From assembly GCF_037975245.1 (NCBI RefSeq), contig NC_092573.1, forward strand, positions 24,891,265-24,955,264: a stretch of DNA of 64,000 nucleotides, given 5' to 3'. Position 1 is the first letter of the stretch; each line of letters opens with the position of its first letter. Under the pieces are notes generated by a model, which was not told where the DNA came from, did not search any database, and saw nothing but the letters and a program-made list of their open reading frames with translations. The position numbers and the translations under genes were made by a program. The stretch comes from Apostichopus japonicus. Taxonomy: Eukaryota; Echinodermata; Holothuroidea; Aspidochirotida; Stichopodidae. This document shows positions 51,205 through 61,227 of the stretch, piece after piece.

Positions 51205-51312
51205 AGTGCGATTGGTCGACCTATAACTTCACTCATGAATATTGATTGGTATTCATAAGCCAATCAAGGTGTTGTAATCACTAACAATAAAGTCCCAGTA
51301 TCCAATCCAATG
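51205..51312. promoter_or_regulatory. CCAAT-box cluster upstream of the forkhead gene
   Basis: Five CCAAT/ATTGG pentamers lie within about 100 bp (51210, 51244, 51260, 51302 and 51307). Two of them form the palindrome TTGATTGG / CCAATCAA with a 10-bp spacer (51242-51267). The cluster is 410-510 bp upstream of the start codon, where a promoter with NF-Y sites would be expected. Confidence 0.45.
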
Positions 51313-52013
51313 GATGGTCCACTGGCTTTGATAATGATCTATTGAATCCGATCATCAGACACTAATGAATCTCTGCTCAATGAAACGGACGTTCAGTAAC
51401 GCTATATACCACAGAAGGTACTGGGGTTTGTGTGTTTGGAGGTGTTTCAGAAGTGGGAATGGGACGGGAGGGTTGGGACCGAGGGATTCAGGGCACTTTC
51501 CTCTCAAATTTTGCACGGGCCCAATACGATAACCCAGACGGGAAATTAGAAAGACAGGTTAGAAAGACGAGAAAATATATTGCTGGCTATAGGCTATATA
51601 CATATAGCCTATATGTGTTGTCATTAACGCTGTGGCATAACCAAGCGAAGTACCGACCGAATCGGACTCAAAAGCCAACTCAAGGTCTGGGAAAAAGTGG
51701 GGGGAGGGGGGGGGAAGTGCCCCTCTCATGCCCCCTGTATTACCGCCATTGGTTGTATGTTTCACAATGTCGAGATAGTAGCAAAAAGTGCAAAACGGCA
51801 ATTTTCATTTTTTGTGGAAAAATCGTATTAACAGATTAATTCGTAAACCTCGTCAAAACTGTTACATTCAGATTAGTGACGTTTACGTAAATGGTATCAA
51901 TTGTGCAATAGGGTAATTGTTGTTGTTATTATTATTTAAATAAAATAAAACTGTTAGCAAACTGCTTATCCACTATAGAGAGCCTGTGTAATAGAACGTG
52001 TAAAAGTAAGTTG

Positions 52014-52053
52014 GCCTGACGTTTCGATCCTAGCAGGATCTTCTTCAGAGGCT
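52014..52053 (-). ncRNA. Hammerhead-ribozyme-like motif in a repeat remnant
   Basis: Read on the minus strand: GCCT, then CTGAAGA, a stem-loop GATCC/GGATC with a 5-nt loop, GAAAC, GTC, then AGGC. The flanking GCCT and AGGC pair as stem I, CTGANGA and GAAA match the hammerhead core, and GTC would be the cleavage triplet. Against this, there is one extra A between CTGAAGA and stem II, and stem III would be only the ACGT palindrome without a loop. Penelope-like retroelements are known to carry type I hammerheads with minimal stem III, so a degraded copy is conceivable. Confidence 0.3.
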
Positions 52054-53238
52054 AAATGACAATGTTATTATTATTCTCTGTGGGACATGTTACACCCCCT
52101 CCGAATGTATACGTTCTTGCAAGTAACTCTCATTGCTGGGCCCTGTTTGTTTACTGTAAAACTGTCTGGGAGTTACCCCTATAAGATTCCCGTTTTCTGT
52201 TTTATTCTCTCACACTTTCCATCCAGTAAAACTCATGGATCCTTCCCCTGTCTGATCTTTCTTAACACGGCAACTGTCAGCAATTTTTATTTTATTCGTT
52301 ATGATATTTTAACATGCTTACATATGTGTGTGTGTGTGTAACGAATACGGCACCAGTGTTGTTGGTATTGGTTTACATTAACCTAAGTAGCTGTGGCATT
52401 GGGAGGGGCGGGTGGGTGGGGGGGGGGGGGAGGACGTGGTCCCATGATGCGAATCACGAAAATTAGGATATTTTTTCGGACTGGTAATTTTCCGCAAGCA
52501 AGAAGAATTTAACTGCTATATCTGCTGTATAAAAAAGAAAGTTTGTTAATACTAAAGTACGTCACAGTCCCCTAGTTTATATAGTATGAAAGAACAATAC
52601 TGTTTAATTAAGCATAGAGCAGTAATTACAAGTCGTTCTCAATGGACACATTTGCATTGTAGCAGTGTTTTTACAGCCATTTTGTGCAAGTTTTAAATAA
52701 CAGATTGCATTATGCATCTTATTTTTTGCCCGCTGCGCAATAAAACTTGGACACAAAATATGCAAACAGCCTGCATGGACTTACTGCATATCACAACAGA
52801 CAATTTCCAAAGATATGCTCTTAGATTTTGAAATAATTATGACAACCATATGTAATAAATGAGGTCTCTGCATGCTTTCTTCACTATTTTATTCTTTTTT
52901 TATTTTGAGCTTGTTTTTCATCCATGTTTTCTTCAAATTTGTCTGCTATCTGTATAGGGGTTCATATATCTCTCGATGAAATCTCCACAATTACCGCTCA
53001 TCATCATCATTATCGCAATCACCGGTTGTCTCTTTTGTCTTTGAACAATTGACCAGCCAACGCCATCACTATACAGCTTCCTTCAACAAATCTCTTTGCT
53101 ATCCAAAATGGTTGTTTACATTCAAATTTGTCACTCTCTCCTGACGAGAATCAGCCACAAGCAAGAAACGAATTGTCAACAAAAAGCCATCAGAAGAAAG
53201 AATTGGTCAAAACAGCTATTATAGCCTAATTTCTGGGT

Positions 53239-53478
53239 TTACCTCATTTTGATTCTAAAAAGTCGAACTTCGTGTGCGATATACTTTCCTACTTTGTTTC
53301 TCATTCTGTACCGGGTTTTTCTCTCTCTATTGTTTCTTAGGTACACAACCAGGGGCATGATCCCTTTTACAAGATACAAAACCGCGGATAGAACTTGAAG
53401 TGCAGTATAGTAGAAAGCATCAAAAAGAAAAGTTGTGTTTTCTTGAAGGGTTTTAGCAGTTCTATTCACAGAAACCAT
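53239..53478 (-). pseudogene. Isolated membrane-segment open frame, possible exon relic
   Basis: A 79-codon frame with one hydrophobic segment (LQVLSAVLYLVKGIMPLVVY) followed by a basic tail (LRNNRERKTRYRMRNK). The pattern is reminiscent of helix 7 plus the start of the cytoplasmic tail of a class A GPCR, but the NPxxY motif is not intact. An in-frame stop lies just upstream of the ATG, and no companion exons were recognised. It may be a receptor relic, or chance. Confidence 0.2.
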
Positions 53479-55228
53479 TGGAGTTCAGGAAGCTAAACCG
53501 TACGGTAGACTTCGGTAGAATAGGATCGTCATTATCGGCTGTGTCAACATGTGTTTGGATTTCATAGCCTTACTAAATTAGAGAATTCTAAAGGTTTAAT
53601 TAGCCGAGAGATTTGCCACCAGTGATTCCTAAAGAAGAGAATGGTGAAGCAGAACGTTTTCTTGTAAGAGTGAATTAGGGGTTCATTGATACGCAAGCGG
53701 TGGTCCGGCACTAAAACAGGATCAACTTTAGTACTGCCAATAATATTATGCGGGCGTTATTTGCACTGATGACACTCACTGGGATCGGCTTGTCCAAACA
53801 TAACTGCAAAGGTACCGCTTAAGAATGAACCCGTCTCGAAATATTTGTCGGTATGATTACAGCCAGTCTTCACTGGTATAGGCCCGCCAGTAAATTACCT
53901 TTTGTGACGGTAACACCTGAGGGTAAAAGTCATTTACCCGACTTTGCTAGAGATGTTTGCTAGAGTCCTCTCACCCCCCCTCCCCCCTCCAAAAAAAAAA
54001 GAAGAAGCTTATCCAAAGAAAAATAGCAAGAAAGTTGGTAAATATTTGTTCAAGAAGACACAACGTCTCCGTGTGGAAAATGAAGATGTCACTTGGAGTG
54101 ACTGCCCTGAATAGAGGGAGATATATCGATAAACAGATGGAGCTAGGACTAATAGGTTGTTTGACGTTTAACGGGGAAATAGTCTGCAGGCGGCTAGAAA
54201 TTTATAAATTGAAAAACAACCATCTGTATATAGGGGTGGAGATGGAGGCGTTGCGCTATAAAGAACGATGGAGGCTGAATTTGGTATTCATATTTATCTG
54301 TTGTTGCTAGAGTAACGTGTACCATAATGACAGATAACTCTACAAGAATGTAAAACGTAAATAAATAATCCTTTAATTCAACCAACAGAAATACGCCAAT
54401 ATGTTAAAATGCTAAATATTAAATTAACATGAATGATAAATAATAAGGAAAGTAGCCTACTGCTTGTCAGAGCCCACGATACGAGGATGTAACTCATGTA
54501 GGGATGCACATTTCGACAGGTTTCTAAACTCCCCATAGTCCTCCAACCCCCTCCCCTAACCCTAATCCTCATATCTGTCTCACCTCTTAAATACATGCCG
54601 AACAGGGAGACCAGATCTATTTCTCCACCTGGAGAGGGTTATTGTTACCGAATTCACCTAATGAATATGTATGTGAGTGCATTCCGGGGAAGGTTGTCGT
54701 GCTATCGATATTGTTTCGCTTGGTTGCTCAAGTTATATAACAAAGCTTAACAAAACTGTTACACAGTTGTTTTGGATATGTAATCGTAGTTCACAGAGCT
54801 GCTTTGCTATAGTCCATAGGCAAGGCAATCGAGGTTTGTGTTTATCCATTTCCATAAAGGGCGTTATTTTGTTATACTCTTTTGCGAGGAACCAACGGAC
54901 CAGACGCCAGCTCCCAGTAAGTGATTGATTTCTGAAGTTATTCTCTTCCGTTTCAAGGCCAAGTAAAACCAAGTCAAATAACTTATATGACGTTTGGATG
55001 CGCTATCTAGAACTTGAGGGAACTTGTAACTGTGTTCGACTTTTTATGTTTTAGTTTGGAGTTTGTAGTGCTGGTTGATAATCCCCGCCCTCCCTCCTCC
55101 TCCACTAACTCTCCCCTCCCCCCCCCAGCTCAAGTGTATTATACCTTATGCTACCTAACACGACCATTTCTTTTGTGAAGTGTGAAATGGCTTGCTTGTA
55201 CAGTATAAAGCATCATTGACATTTAGTT

Positions 55229-55431
55229 CAAGCGTGGATCCAGGGGAGGGTCAACGGGGTGTACCCCCTCTTCAACCTCACACAAAAATTACAAAATAGG
55301 CTAGTTATAGCACAAATTTAATTTTTCGGGGTTTGTATGCTAATAAAAAACCCATGCTACATGAGCAATCGGCTTTTGACGACCACATGGCCACAACCCA
55401 TCCCCTTTAAAGCATCCTGGATCCAACCCTG
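55229..55431. mobile_element. Possible short MITE with GGATCCAGG termini
   Basis: The left end CAAGCGTGGATCCAGG and the right end CCTGGATCCAACCCTG form inverted termini of a roughly 200-bp segment with C/G runs inside. The flanking octamers (ATTTAGTT and TATATAGG) do not match, so a target duplication is not shown. A similar GGATCCAGG end occurs near 46652. Confidence 0.4.
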
Positions 55432-55866
55432 TATATAGGCCGATGCGATGTTATGTTATCCCTTTTCCCTCCAACATAGACAGTTTGATGCCATTATCCG
55501 TTACTTACCATGTGCTGACGTCACATCGGGAACGTTCCGATGGCCGACTCCTGTCTTTATCCAGTGACATTTTTATTTTGGGATTATGTAAATGACTATC
55601 AAAGCAAAAAGCAAGTAAGATTTAGTCAGGATTATCAGCGTTGAATATATGTACTTTTTCCTCATTATAACGGTACCTTTCTGATATAGCGCCCTCGTTA
55701 AATTTGCAATCCCTTCCTTGAGCCATTCCATAGCTCGGAGATGCCAGGTAATGCAAATATCTCTATTGTATTGAATTTACATTTCTGAAATAGAAGCACC
55801 ACACGAATCATGTTTTGCAATCTCTCCCTGCAGGAAAAGTTTTCCTGCATACACACAACAGGTACA

Positions 55867-55901
55867 ACCAGGGAGTTGTAATGGAATAACAACTCCCTGG
55901 T
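55867..55901. repeat. Short hairpin, CAGGGAGTTGT family, copy 2 (perfect)
   Basis: Perfect 13-bp arms ACCAGGGAGTTGT / ACAACTCCCTGGT around a 9-nt loop. Related to 10922-10956 and 62685-62708. Confidence 0.85.
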
Positions 55902-56522
55902 ACAACACCAGCCGGGCATTCTGCGGAATTCATAACCTCATGTCGGCTTTAAACACAAACCATTAAACAGTACGTGCGAAACCTTATGAATACTGCTCAC
56001 GCAGAAAATTGAATTTATAATTTAATATTCAGTGTGTGCAAAAGGTAAAGGTTGAACAGTGTTATTCACAATGTGTCTGAGTTGCTTGCTCAAGAATAAC
56101 AACGAGAAAATACTGCCGGAATGTTAATTCAGTCTGTCTTCCATCTTTGAAAAACTCGAAAACAAGTCTTCGTGACGAAAGCGCAGAAATCACTACAATA
56201 TTGTAGATCTTAGCCAATGAAGCGTATGAGATATCGTGCATTACGTGGTAACGACAGGAAGATTATATAATGTCCACGTGGAAGATTGTTAACCGACTTG
56301 AAATTTGCCCTCTTTATTAAAACCATCTTGGAATATATATGGTACAAAAAGTTCCAATCAAATTACAATTTTTTTCTATCTTGGCATGAAACAAATGTTC
56401 TTGCGATAGCGACGTAGGAAGGTATCACAACATACGGAGGTAGAGAACAGGCAGGGTTTGGGGGATTTCCCCAAGAAGACATTTTGTTCGGTAAATGTTA
56501 TAGTGTCCAAGTTGGCACATAG

Positions 56523-56553
56523 CGAAATTTGGAAATTACATTTCCAAATTTCG
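56523..56553. repeat. 31-bp palindrome within a TTTCGA-rich stretch
   Basis: Perfect 14-bp arms CGAAATTTGGAAAT / ATTTCCAAATTTCG with a 3-nt loop. From here to about 56765 the words TTTCGA and TCGAAAT recur six or more times at irregular spacing. Confidence 0.8.
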
Positions 56554-57438
56554 ACCTTTTCATTTACGATTTTTATCATTTTATCTCAAAATTTCGATAA
56601 TATTTCTCAGAATTATTATTATTTCGTCTTTCAAGTTAGAAAGTTTCATCTAATGCTTTTTATTGTAAGGAAATTTCGACTGTTTTGTGTCGAAATGTTG
56701 ACGTTGTATGTCGAAATATTGCTTCATCGCAAAAAATGAACATTCACCTTGAAATGTCGACTTTAGTTTCAAGTTTTCATCGGAAGAGGGGCAGAAACTA
56801 CGCCCCCCCCACCCACCCCAAACATGACCTAACCTCAAAATAATACGAACAATTAAGTACTAATTAGCATGAAAAAAAACCACAATATCCAAGCTAAATG
56901 AATTCTTTGCATGTGTTCTGGTACTTTGAACTCTGAACTTAAGAGTTATTTTTCATTTCCACACTTTAGTAGATTATTTGGTTTAGTTTTCATACAGACA
57001 CTGAGATATATAATATTATATAATGTAATGGATCGTCAGCGCCGCGGGCAAGTTAATAGTTATTATAGTCTTAGTGGTCTGCTTCTATTAGTGGTGGTAT
57101 TTCCCTGGTTAGCAGTCCTAAGCATTGAACCATTGACCCAGCATAGGTTAATCTGATGTTTATGACGTCATCTCGTCAGGAAGCAATCAACTTAAATTAC
57201 ACCCCATGACCTGTGTTCCTAGAGGATAGGTAATGAACGTTCCAAGTGATACAGTAAAGCTCAGATATATTAATAACACCAACAAATTGGAATCAAGTTT
57301 CGATGGGTTTATTGCAAGACTTTCATATTTTTATAACTTGATTGATCAAAACCAGCTGATAATGACTGAAGCAAAACCTGTGTGAAACCAGCGCAAATGA
57401 AAGTAGATAATGTAACATTAAAATATGATAGTGTCATA

Positions 57439-57812
57439 CAAGGGCGTAGGAACCGGGGGGCTGGGGGGGCGCCAGCCCCCCCGGTGAAAAATATGGGGGG
57501 CGGAAGTATCATTCCGCCCCCCCCCCCCCCGCTCCGCAAGTCAAAAAACCCCTTTTTCATTTCCAAATGAGAAAAAAATCTCATTTGGAGCACCAAATTG
57601 CATCTAAGGCCAGGTGAAAATGCAAAATTATTTACAAAATGGAGTGGGATGTTGAAGTGTGCTATATTGTACCAAATTGCATCTGAGGCCACCTGGAAAT
57701 GCAAAAAAAATTCCAAAGGGGAGGGGGACACCCCCTCCCCTTAGACCCCTCCCCCAGGCCGGCCATCAATCTTCAGCCCCCCCCCACTCAAAATTACCTT
57801 CCTACGCCACTG
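57439..57812. mobile_element. hAT-like MITE, 374 bp
   Basis: Terminal inverted repeats CAAGGGCGTAGGAACC and CCTTCCTACGCCACTG (reverse complement CAGTGGCGTAGGAAGG) match the CAGTGGCGTA form typical of hAT elements. The flanks GTGTCATA (57431-57438) and TTGTCATA (57813-57820) agree at 7 of 8 bases, fitting an 8-bp target duplication. Inside are long C and G runs that can pair across the element, and a near-duplicate CACCAAATTGCATCT / TACCAAATTGCATCT. No transposase. It lies about 450 bp past the astacin stop codon. Confidence 0.85.
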
Positions 57813-58257
57813 TTGTCATACAAATGCTTGATTTTATATCAAACTTCTTCAATACTTAGTAATTTCACATAACAGGAACAAATTTTAAAATTAAATGTTG
57901 GCCTATACCTAACTTTTGATCATGCAATTTGACAAAATAAAGGGGGAGGGGGATATGAAAAGATTGAGAAGAAAACCATAATTAAAAGAAATATTAAATC
58001 ACAAAACAGTCTTTATCAGAAATTTTCAATCACTTAATTGGCTCATCGTAAATTCAGTTTCTTATACGTCAGCTTTCAAACGGTTATATAAACCTTGCAC
58101 TGTTTTGCTTAATTAGTTAATTAGTTAATGAGAAAGAATAGCAACATATGATTTGCAAAAATCGTGAACACTAAATCATATACGGTAATACAATATTATT
58201 TGAATATCTTTGCTACATACCGGTATCAGTACTATTAAAGTACCGCAATCTGTATTC

Positions 58258-59415
58258 TTAACATAAGTTACAACTCTGTCTACACGATGTCCTCATGTAT
58301 AGTGGATTACGCGTACACTCTCCGTTTCTCGCCCACCACGCACAGTTGACGTTGTCGTCTGCACAGTTTGATGATGACCGTCTGCACTGCTGACAACTAA
58401 CGGGACAGTTCGGCAGCATCCAAGCAGGATTCCTGGAACACTCTCCTCTTGCAGCCCAAGCTGAACAGTTGGGATGAGTTTCTTCACAATCGGGGTTGGT
58501 TTCGTCTCCTTCCGTCTCGGTTGTATCCTCACATCCATAGTAACGATTTATTTTAAGAACATCAGTAGCGCTGAAGTCGTTTCTGTTGCCTATGGAAACT
58601 CCCGCCTGGCGAGGTACTATAGTCGGTCGTCCGTTGCGGCTGAAGGCATTCATTGGATAATGCATGATAGAGTAATAGTCATAACGGGTTTGTAAATGAT
58701 CAATGGTGTCCTGGTTATACCTGACAAAGTTGTACTCTAATCCAGACTGGATGTTTTGGTAATAAACGGTGACAAATTGATCTCTGTCGGTTCTTGTTTG
58801 TTCGTGTTGAAATCCTACAGCATGCATTAGTTCGTGCATGATAGTTCCTCTGTGAAAGTTACAGGCGCCCCCAACAGACAGTTCTTGGCGTCCTCCTCTT
58901 CGACCAACGGCCGAAAAGCAACCCTGTCTTGGTACGATGTGGACGTAATCTCTTTGTCCATTCCAAGGTGTAAACCGAATACAGGTTGTTTGATGGTAAC
59001 GGTTAATGGCCGCAATAATTCTTTGTCGAGCACCGGCGTCGAAGGAACGGTCGATGAAATACGGCACGACACCTCCTGGCCAACGTACATTACGGTTACG
59101 AACAGCATTCTGGGCAACCTGAGAAACATTGTAGTCGACTTTGATGTCGCCCTCAATCAGATAATGTTCAATTCCTGAGTCAATGTTTTGATTTTCTTTA
59201 AATATGTACTCCATACTGCCCTCCTCCTGGTTGGTACCAAAGATGCTCAGTTCGAGTGGTGTTGGCAGCTTTGAGTTAACCTCAAAACTGGGCACTTGAT
59301 TCAACTCGCCATTAACAAGATCAATCGGGTTGTCTCTGCTCAGTGGTATACAGGACGAGTAGCTCACCAGCACTATGGTTAAAATTACCGAGACGATCTT
59401 CATCTTGATGTACAA
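58258..59415 (-). CDS. Astacin-family zinc metalloprotease with two ShKT domains, intronless
   Basis: Secreted protease of 385 aa in one exon. A signal peptide (hydrophobic MKIVSVILTIVLVSYSSC) is followed by a propeptide to about residue 107, then the M12A catalytic domain (about 108-296). The zinc site HELMHAVGFQH gives His194, Glu195 (catalytic base), His198 and His204; HEQTRTDRD continues the signature, and the Met-turn SIMHY is at 249-253. Four Cys (145, 166, 185, 295) fit the two conserved disulphides. Two ShKT six-cysteine domains follow (Cys310-344 and Cys351-385), the last ending at the C terminus. ATG codons at 59415 and 59403 are both possible; the second gives a tighter signal peptide. 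The architecture resembles nematode, cnidarian and echinoderm astacins that act in matrix remodelling, hatching or prohormone processing. The specific substrate is unknown. The absence of introns in such a gene is notable. Confidence 0.95.
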   Translation of the reverse strand: MYIKMKIVSVILTIVLVSYSSCIPLSRDNPIDLVNGELNQVPSFEVNSKLPTPLELSIFGTNQEEGSMEYIFKENQNIDSGIEHYLIEGDIKVDYNVSQVAQNAVRNRNVRWPGGVVPYFIDRSFDAGARQRIIAAINRYHQTTCIRFTPWNGQRDYVHIVPRQGCFSAVGRRGGRQELSVGGACNFHRGTIMHELMHAVGFQHEQTRTDRDQFVTVYYQNIQSGLEYNFVRYNQDTIDHLQTRYDYYSIMHYPMNAFSRNGRPTIVPRQAGVSIGNRNDFSATDVLKINRYYGCEDTTETEGDETNPDCEETHPNCSAWAARGECSRNPAWMLPNCPVSCQQCRRSSSNCADDNVNCAWWARNGECTRNPLYMRTSCRQSCNLC

Positions 59416-59502
59416 CTCTCCGTTTGTTCTGTCAGTGATTGATAACGTCTTTAGTAGCTGAAGATTGATGTTTCTATGACGGTTAGTCGAGCTGTGTCTG
59501 GG

Positions 59503-59510
59503 TATTTATT
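59503..59510 (-). promoter_or_regulatory. Candidate TATA box of the astacin gene
   Basis: AATAAATA on the minus strand, 88 nt upstream of the first ATG. Transcription starting about 30 nt downstream would leave a 5' UTR of some 60 nt. Confidence 0.4.
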
Positions 59511-59533
59511 AGTTTGAACAAGTCAACAACTTC

Positions 59534-59837
59534 CAATGACTGGCCTAAACGGCGAGCCTTTCAATGACCTCGTTTGTGACGTTTCAGTCCTTATTTGGTT
59601 AATGTACTTACACTCTACCTAGTAAAGTCTAGTCACGTAATGGAGTTGTCATTGATTTTTCGACCCTGGGAATCGTCATATCTAAATGTGAACAATTAAT
59701 GGTATGGTAACAAAGTGAGTCAATGACTGGCCTAAACGGCGAGCCTTTCAATGACCTCGTTTGTGACGTTTCAGTCCTTATTTGGTTAATGTACTTACGC
59801 GCTACCAAGTAAAGTCAGTAGTAATTGGGGAGTCTTC
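59534..59837. repeat. 187-bp duplication upstream of the astacin gene
   Basis: The block beginning CAATGACTGGCCTAAACGGC occurs at 59534 and again at 59721, nearly identical for about 95 bp. It includes GTGACGTTTCAG and TTGGTTAATGTACTTAC. The rest of the second unit is found across the foldback element, at 61660-61738 (GTCTAGTCACGT, then AATCGTCATATCTAAATGTG). Confidence 0.85.
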
Positions 59838-60319
59838 GTAACACACAATAGGCGCTTTGTCATGGGATTAGGGGCCTAGTGTGTGACGAATACTCCCCTT
59901 ATATGAGAGCTTTTGATGTTATAGATGCAAAGATAGAGGGGACTAGTGTGTTTGGTAGGTCTTCCCACTATTGCTGGTTTGGTACTATGACTTCTGTTAC
60001 AGACGGGAGCGATAGGATCATATCGTGTTCTTGTATACATTCCCCTTTGCAGTTTGTGTACCATGTAATGTGGAACTTATGTACTGTCTTGGAATATCCA
60101 AAAATGAAAAACAGGTTGTGGGATTCGATAAGATCAAAAGCAAAGCTCCCGGCCCCCGAAAAACAGACAATTATACTATATATATATATACTACATGAAC
60201 TGTCATCTACACGTACGTAAGAAAGTCTTTGGACAGTTCACGCATAACAAATTTATATATATATATATATATACATAAAATAATAGAATATATATTTATA
60301 TATATATATTTTATTTTTA

Positions 60320-60350
<31 letters not shown>

Positions 60351-60471
60351 GATATATATATGATATATATTTTTTTGTTCCGCTTCCTTCACTTCATGTA
60401 TTATCCACTACTACTGTTATTTGTAAACGTTTAAATGCATGTTGTGAAAAACAAATAAATGAAATGAAAAA

Positions 60472-60472
<1 letters not shown>

Positions 60473-60525
<53 letters not shown>
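60473..60525. repeat. TA dinucleotide microsatellite
   Basis: About 50 bp of alternating TA inside the foldback element. Similar shorter TA-rich runs lie at 60255-60360, 60588-60603 and 61193-61224. Confidence 0.9.
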
Positions 60526-60527
<2 letters not shown>

Positions 60528-60589
60528 GAAAATCGTAATGTGTTGGAAAATCAAGAACAGTGAAAAAACTTTCAGCCTCCACCGGGATA

Positions 60590-61110
60590 TATATATATAT
60601 ATATTATTATTATTATGGATCCTTATATAGCGCAAATACTATAACATATGTATATTCAAATGCGCTTTACATGATGAAGAATAAAACAAAAATAAGTAGA
60701 AATAAAAAAACAAAAAAAATCAAGTTAAATTAAGTTAATAAAAAAGTGGATAAAAGAATATAATAATTACATGATAAACAGTAAAACAAATATATAACAA
60801 GAAAACAATTAACGAAATAATAATACATAAAATGAATTCAGATATTATAAGCATTGCAGTATAAATGAGTCTTAAGTTTGCATTTAAACAGGGTAAAACT
60901 TTCAATTTTTCTTTTATGCTGTCCGCCTCGCTTGCCTCTCCTTGTGGGGACATTGTATTTCAAAATTCCCAAATCTTTCAGATAGTCATAAGCAGTGGGA
61001 TTAAGTCGCTGAACCGGAGAAACGGAACAATAGGTGTTCAGCCGAAAAAGTTCTTTAGCTGTGTACTGTATAATGGTAGAGTTGTTACTATGACAACACA
61101 TAGTGCTAGG
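60590..61110 (-). mobile_element. Probable LINE 3' fragment with (TAA)n tail
   Basis: On the minus strand an 87-codon frame includes RRGKRGGQHKRK, a basic motif seen in many LINE polyproteins, and ends KLKTHLYCNAYN, similar to the end of LINE ORFs. It is followed by AT-rich sequence, GCGCTATATAAGGATCC and a short (TAA)n run (60602-60617), which is a common LINE/SINE 3' end. No reverse transcriptase motifs remain, so this is a short fragment. Confidence 0.45.
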
Positions 61111-61184
61111 GTAACAATTTTCAAAAAACAGCAGATAACGATAAAAGCATGCAAGACAGCAGATTCAGCATAATCTGGACAGTA

Positions 61185-61227
<43 letters not shown>

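Larger units (their letters stand above)
50799..58257. other. Intergenic region between the forkhead and astacin genes
   Basis: Apart from the forkhead promoter region at the left end I see no confident gene. Contents: a hammerhead-like motif in a repeat remnant (52014-52053), an isolated membrane-type open frame (53239-53478), a weak MITE (55229-55431), a hairpin repeat (55867-55901), a 31-bp palindrome (56523-56553) and a hAT-like MITE (57439-57812). Several long G or C runs (51700, 52415, 55110, 56805) are present. Confidence 0.45.

Noticed and set aside
53957-54310. 117-codon plus-strand frame with a Lys-rich start
   Set aside because: Begins in a C-run and an A-run, shows no recognisable domain or splice context.
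57309-57731. 140-codon minus-strand frame
   Set aside because: Mostly the interior of the hAT-like MITE, with Gly and Pro runs from homopolymers.
60207-60635. Ile-Tyr repeat frames
   Set aside because: Translations of TA microsatellites.
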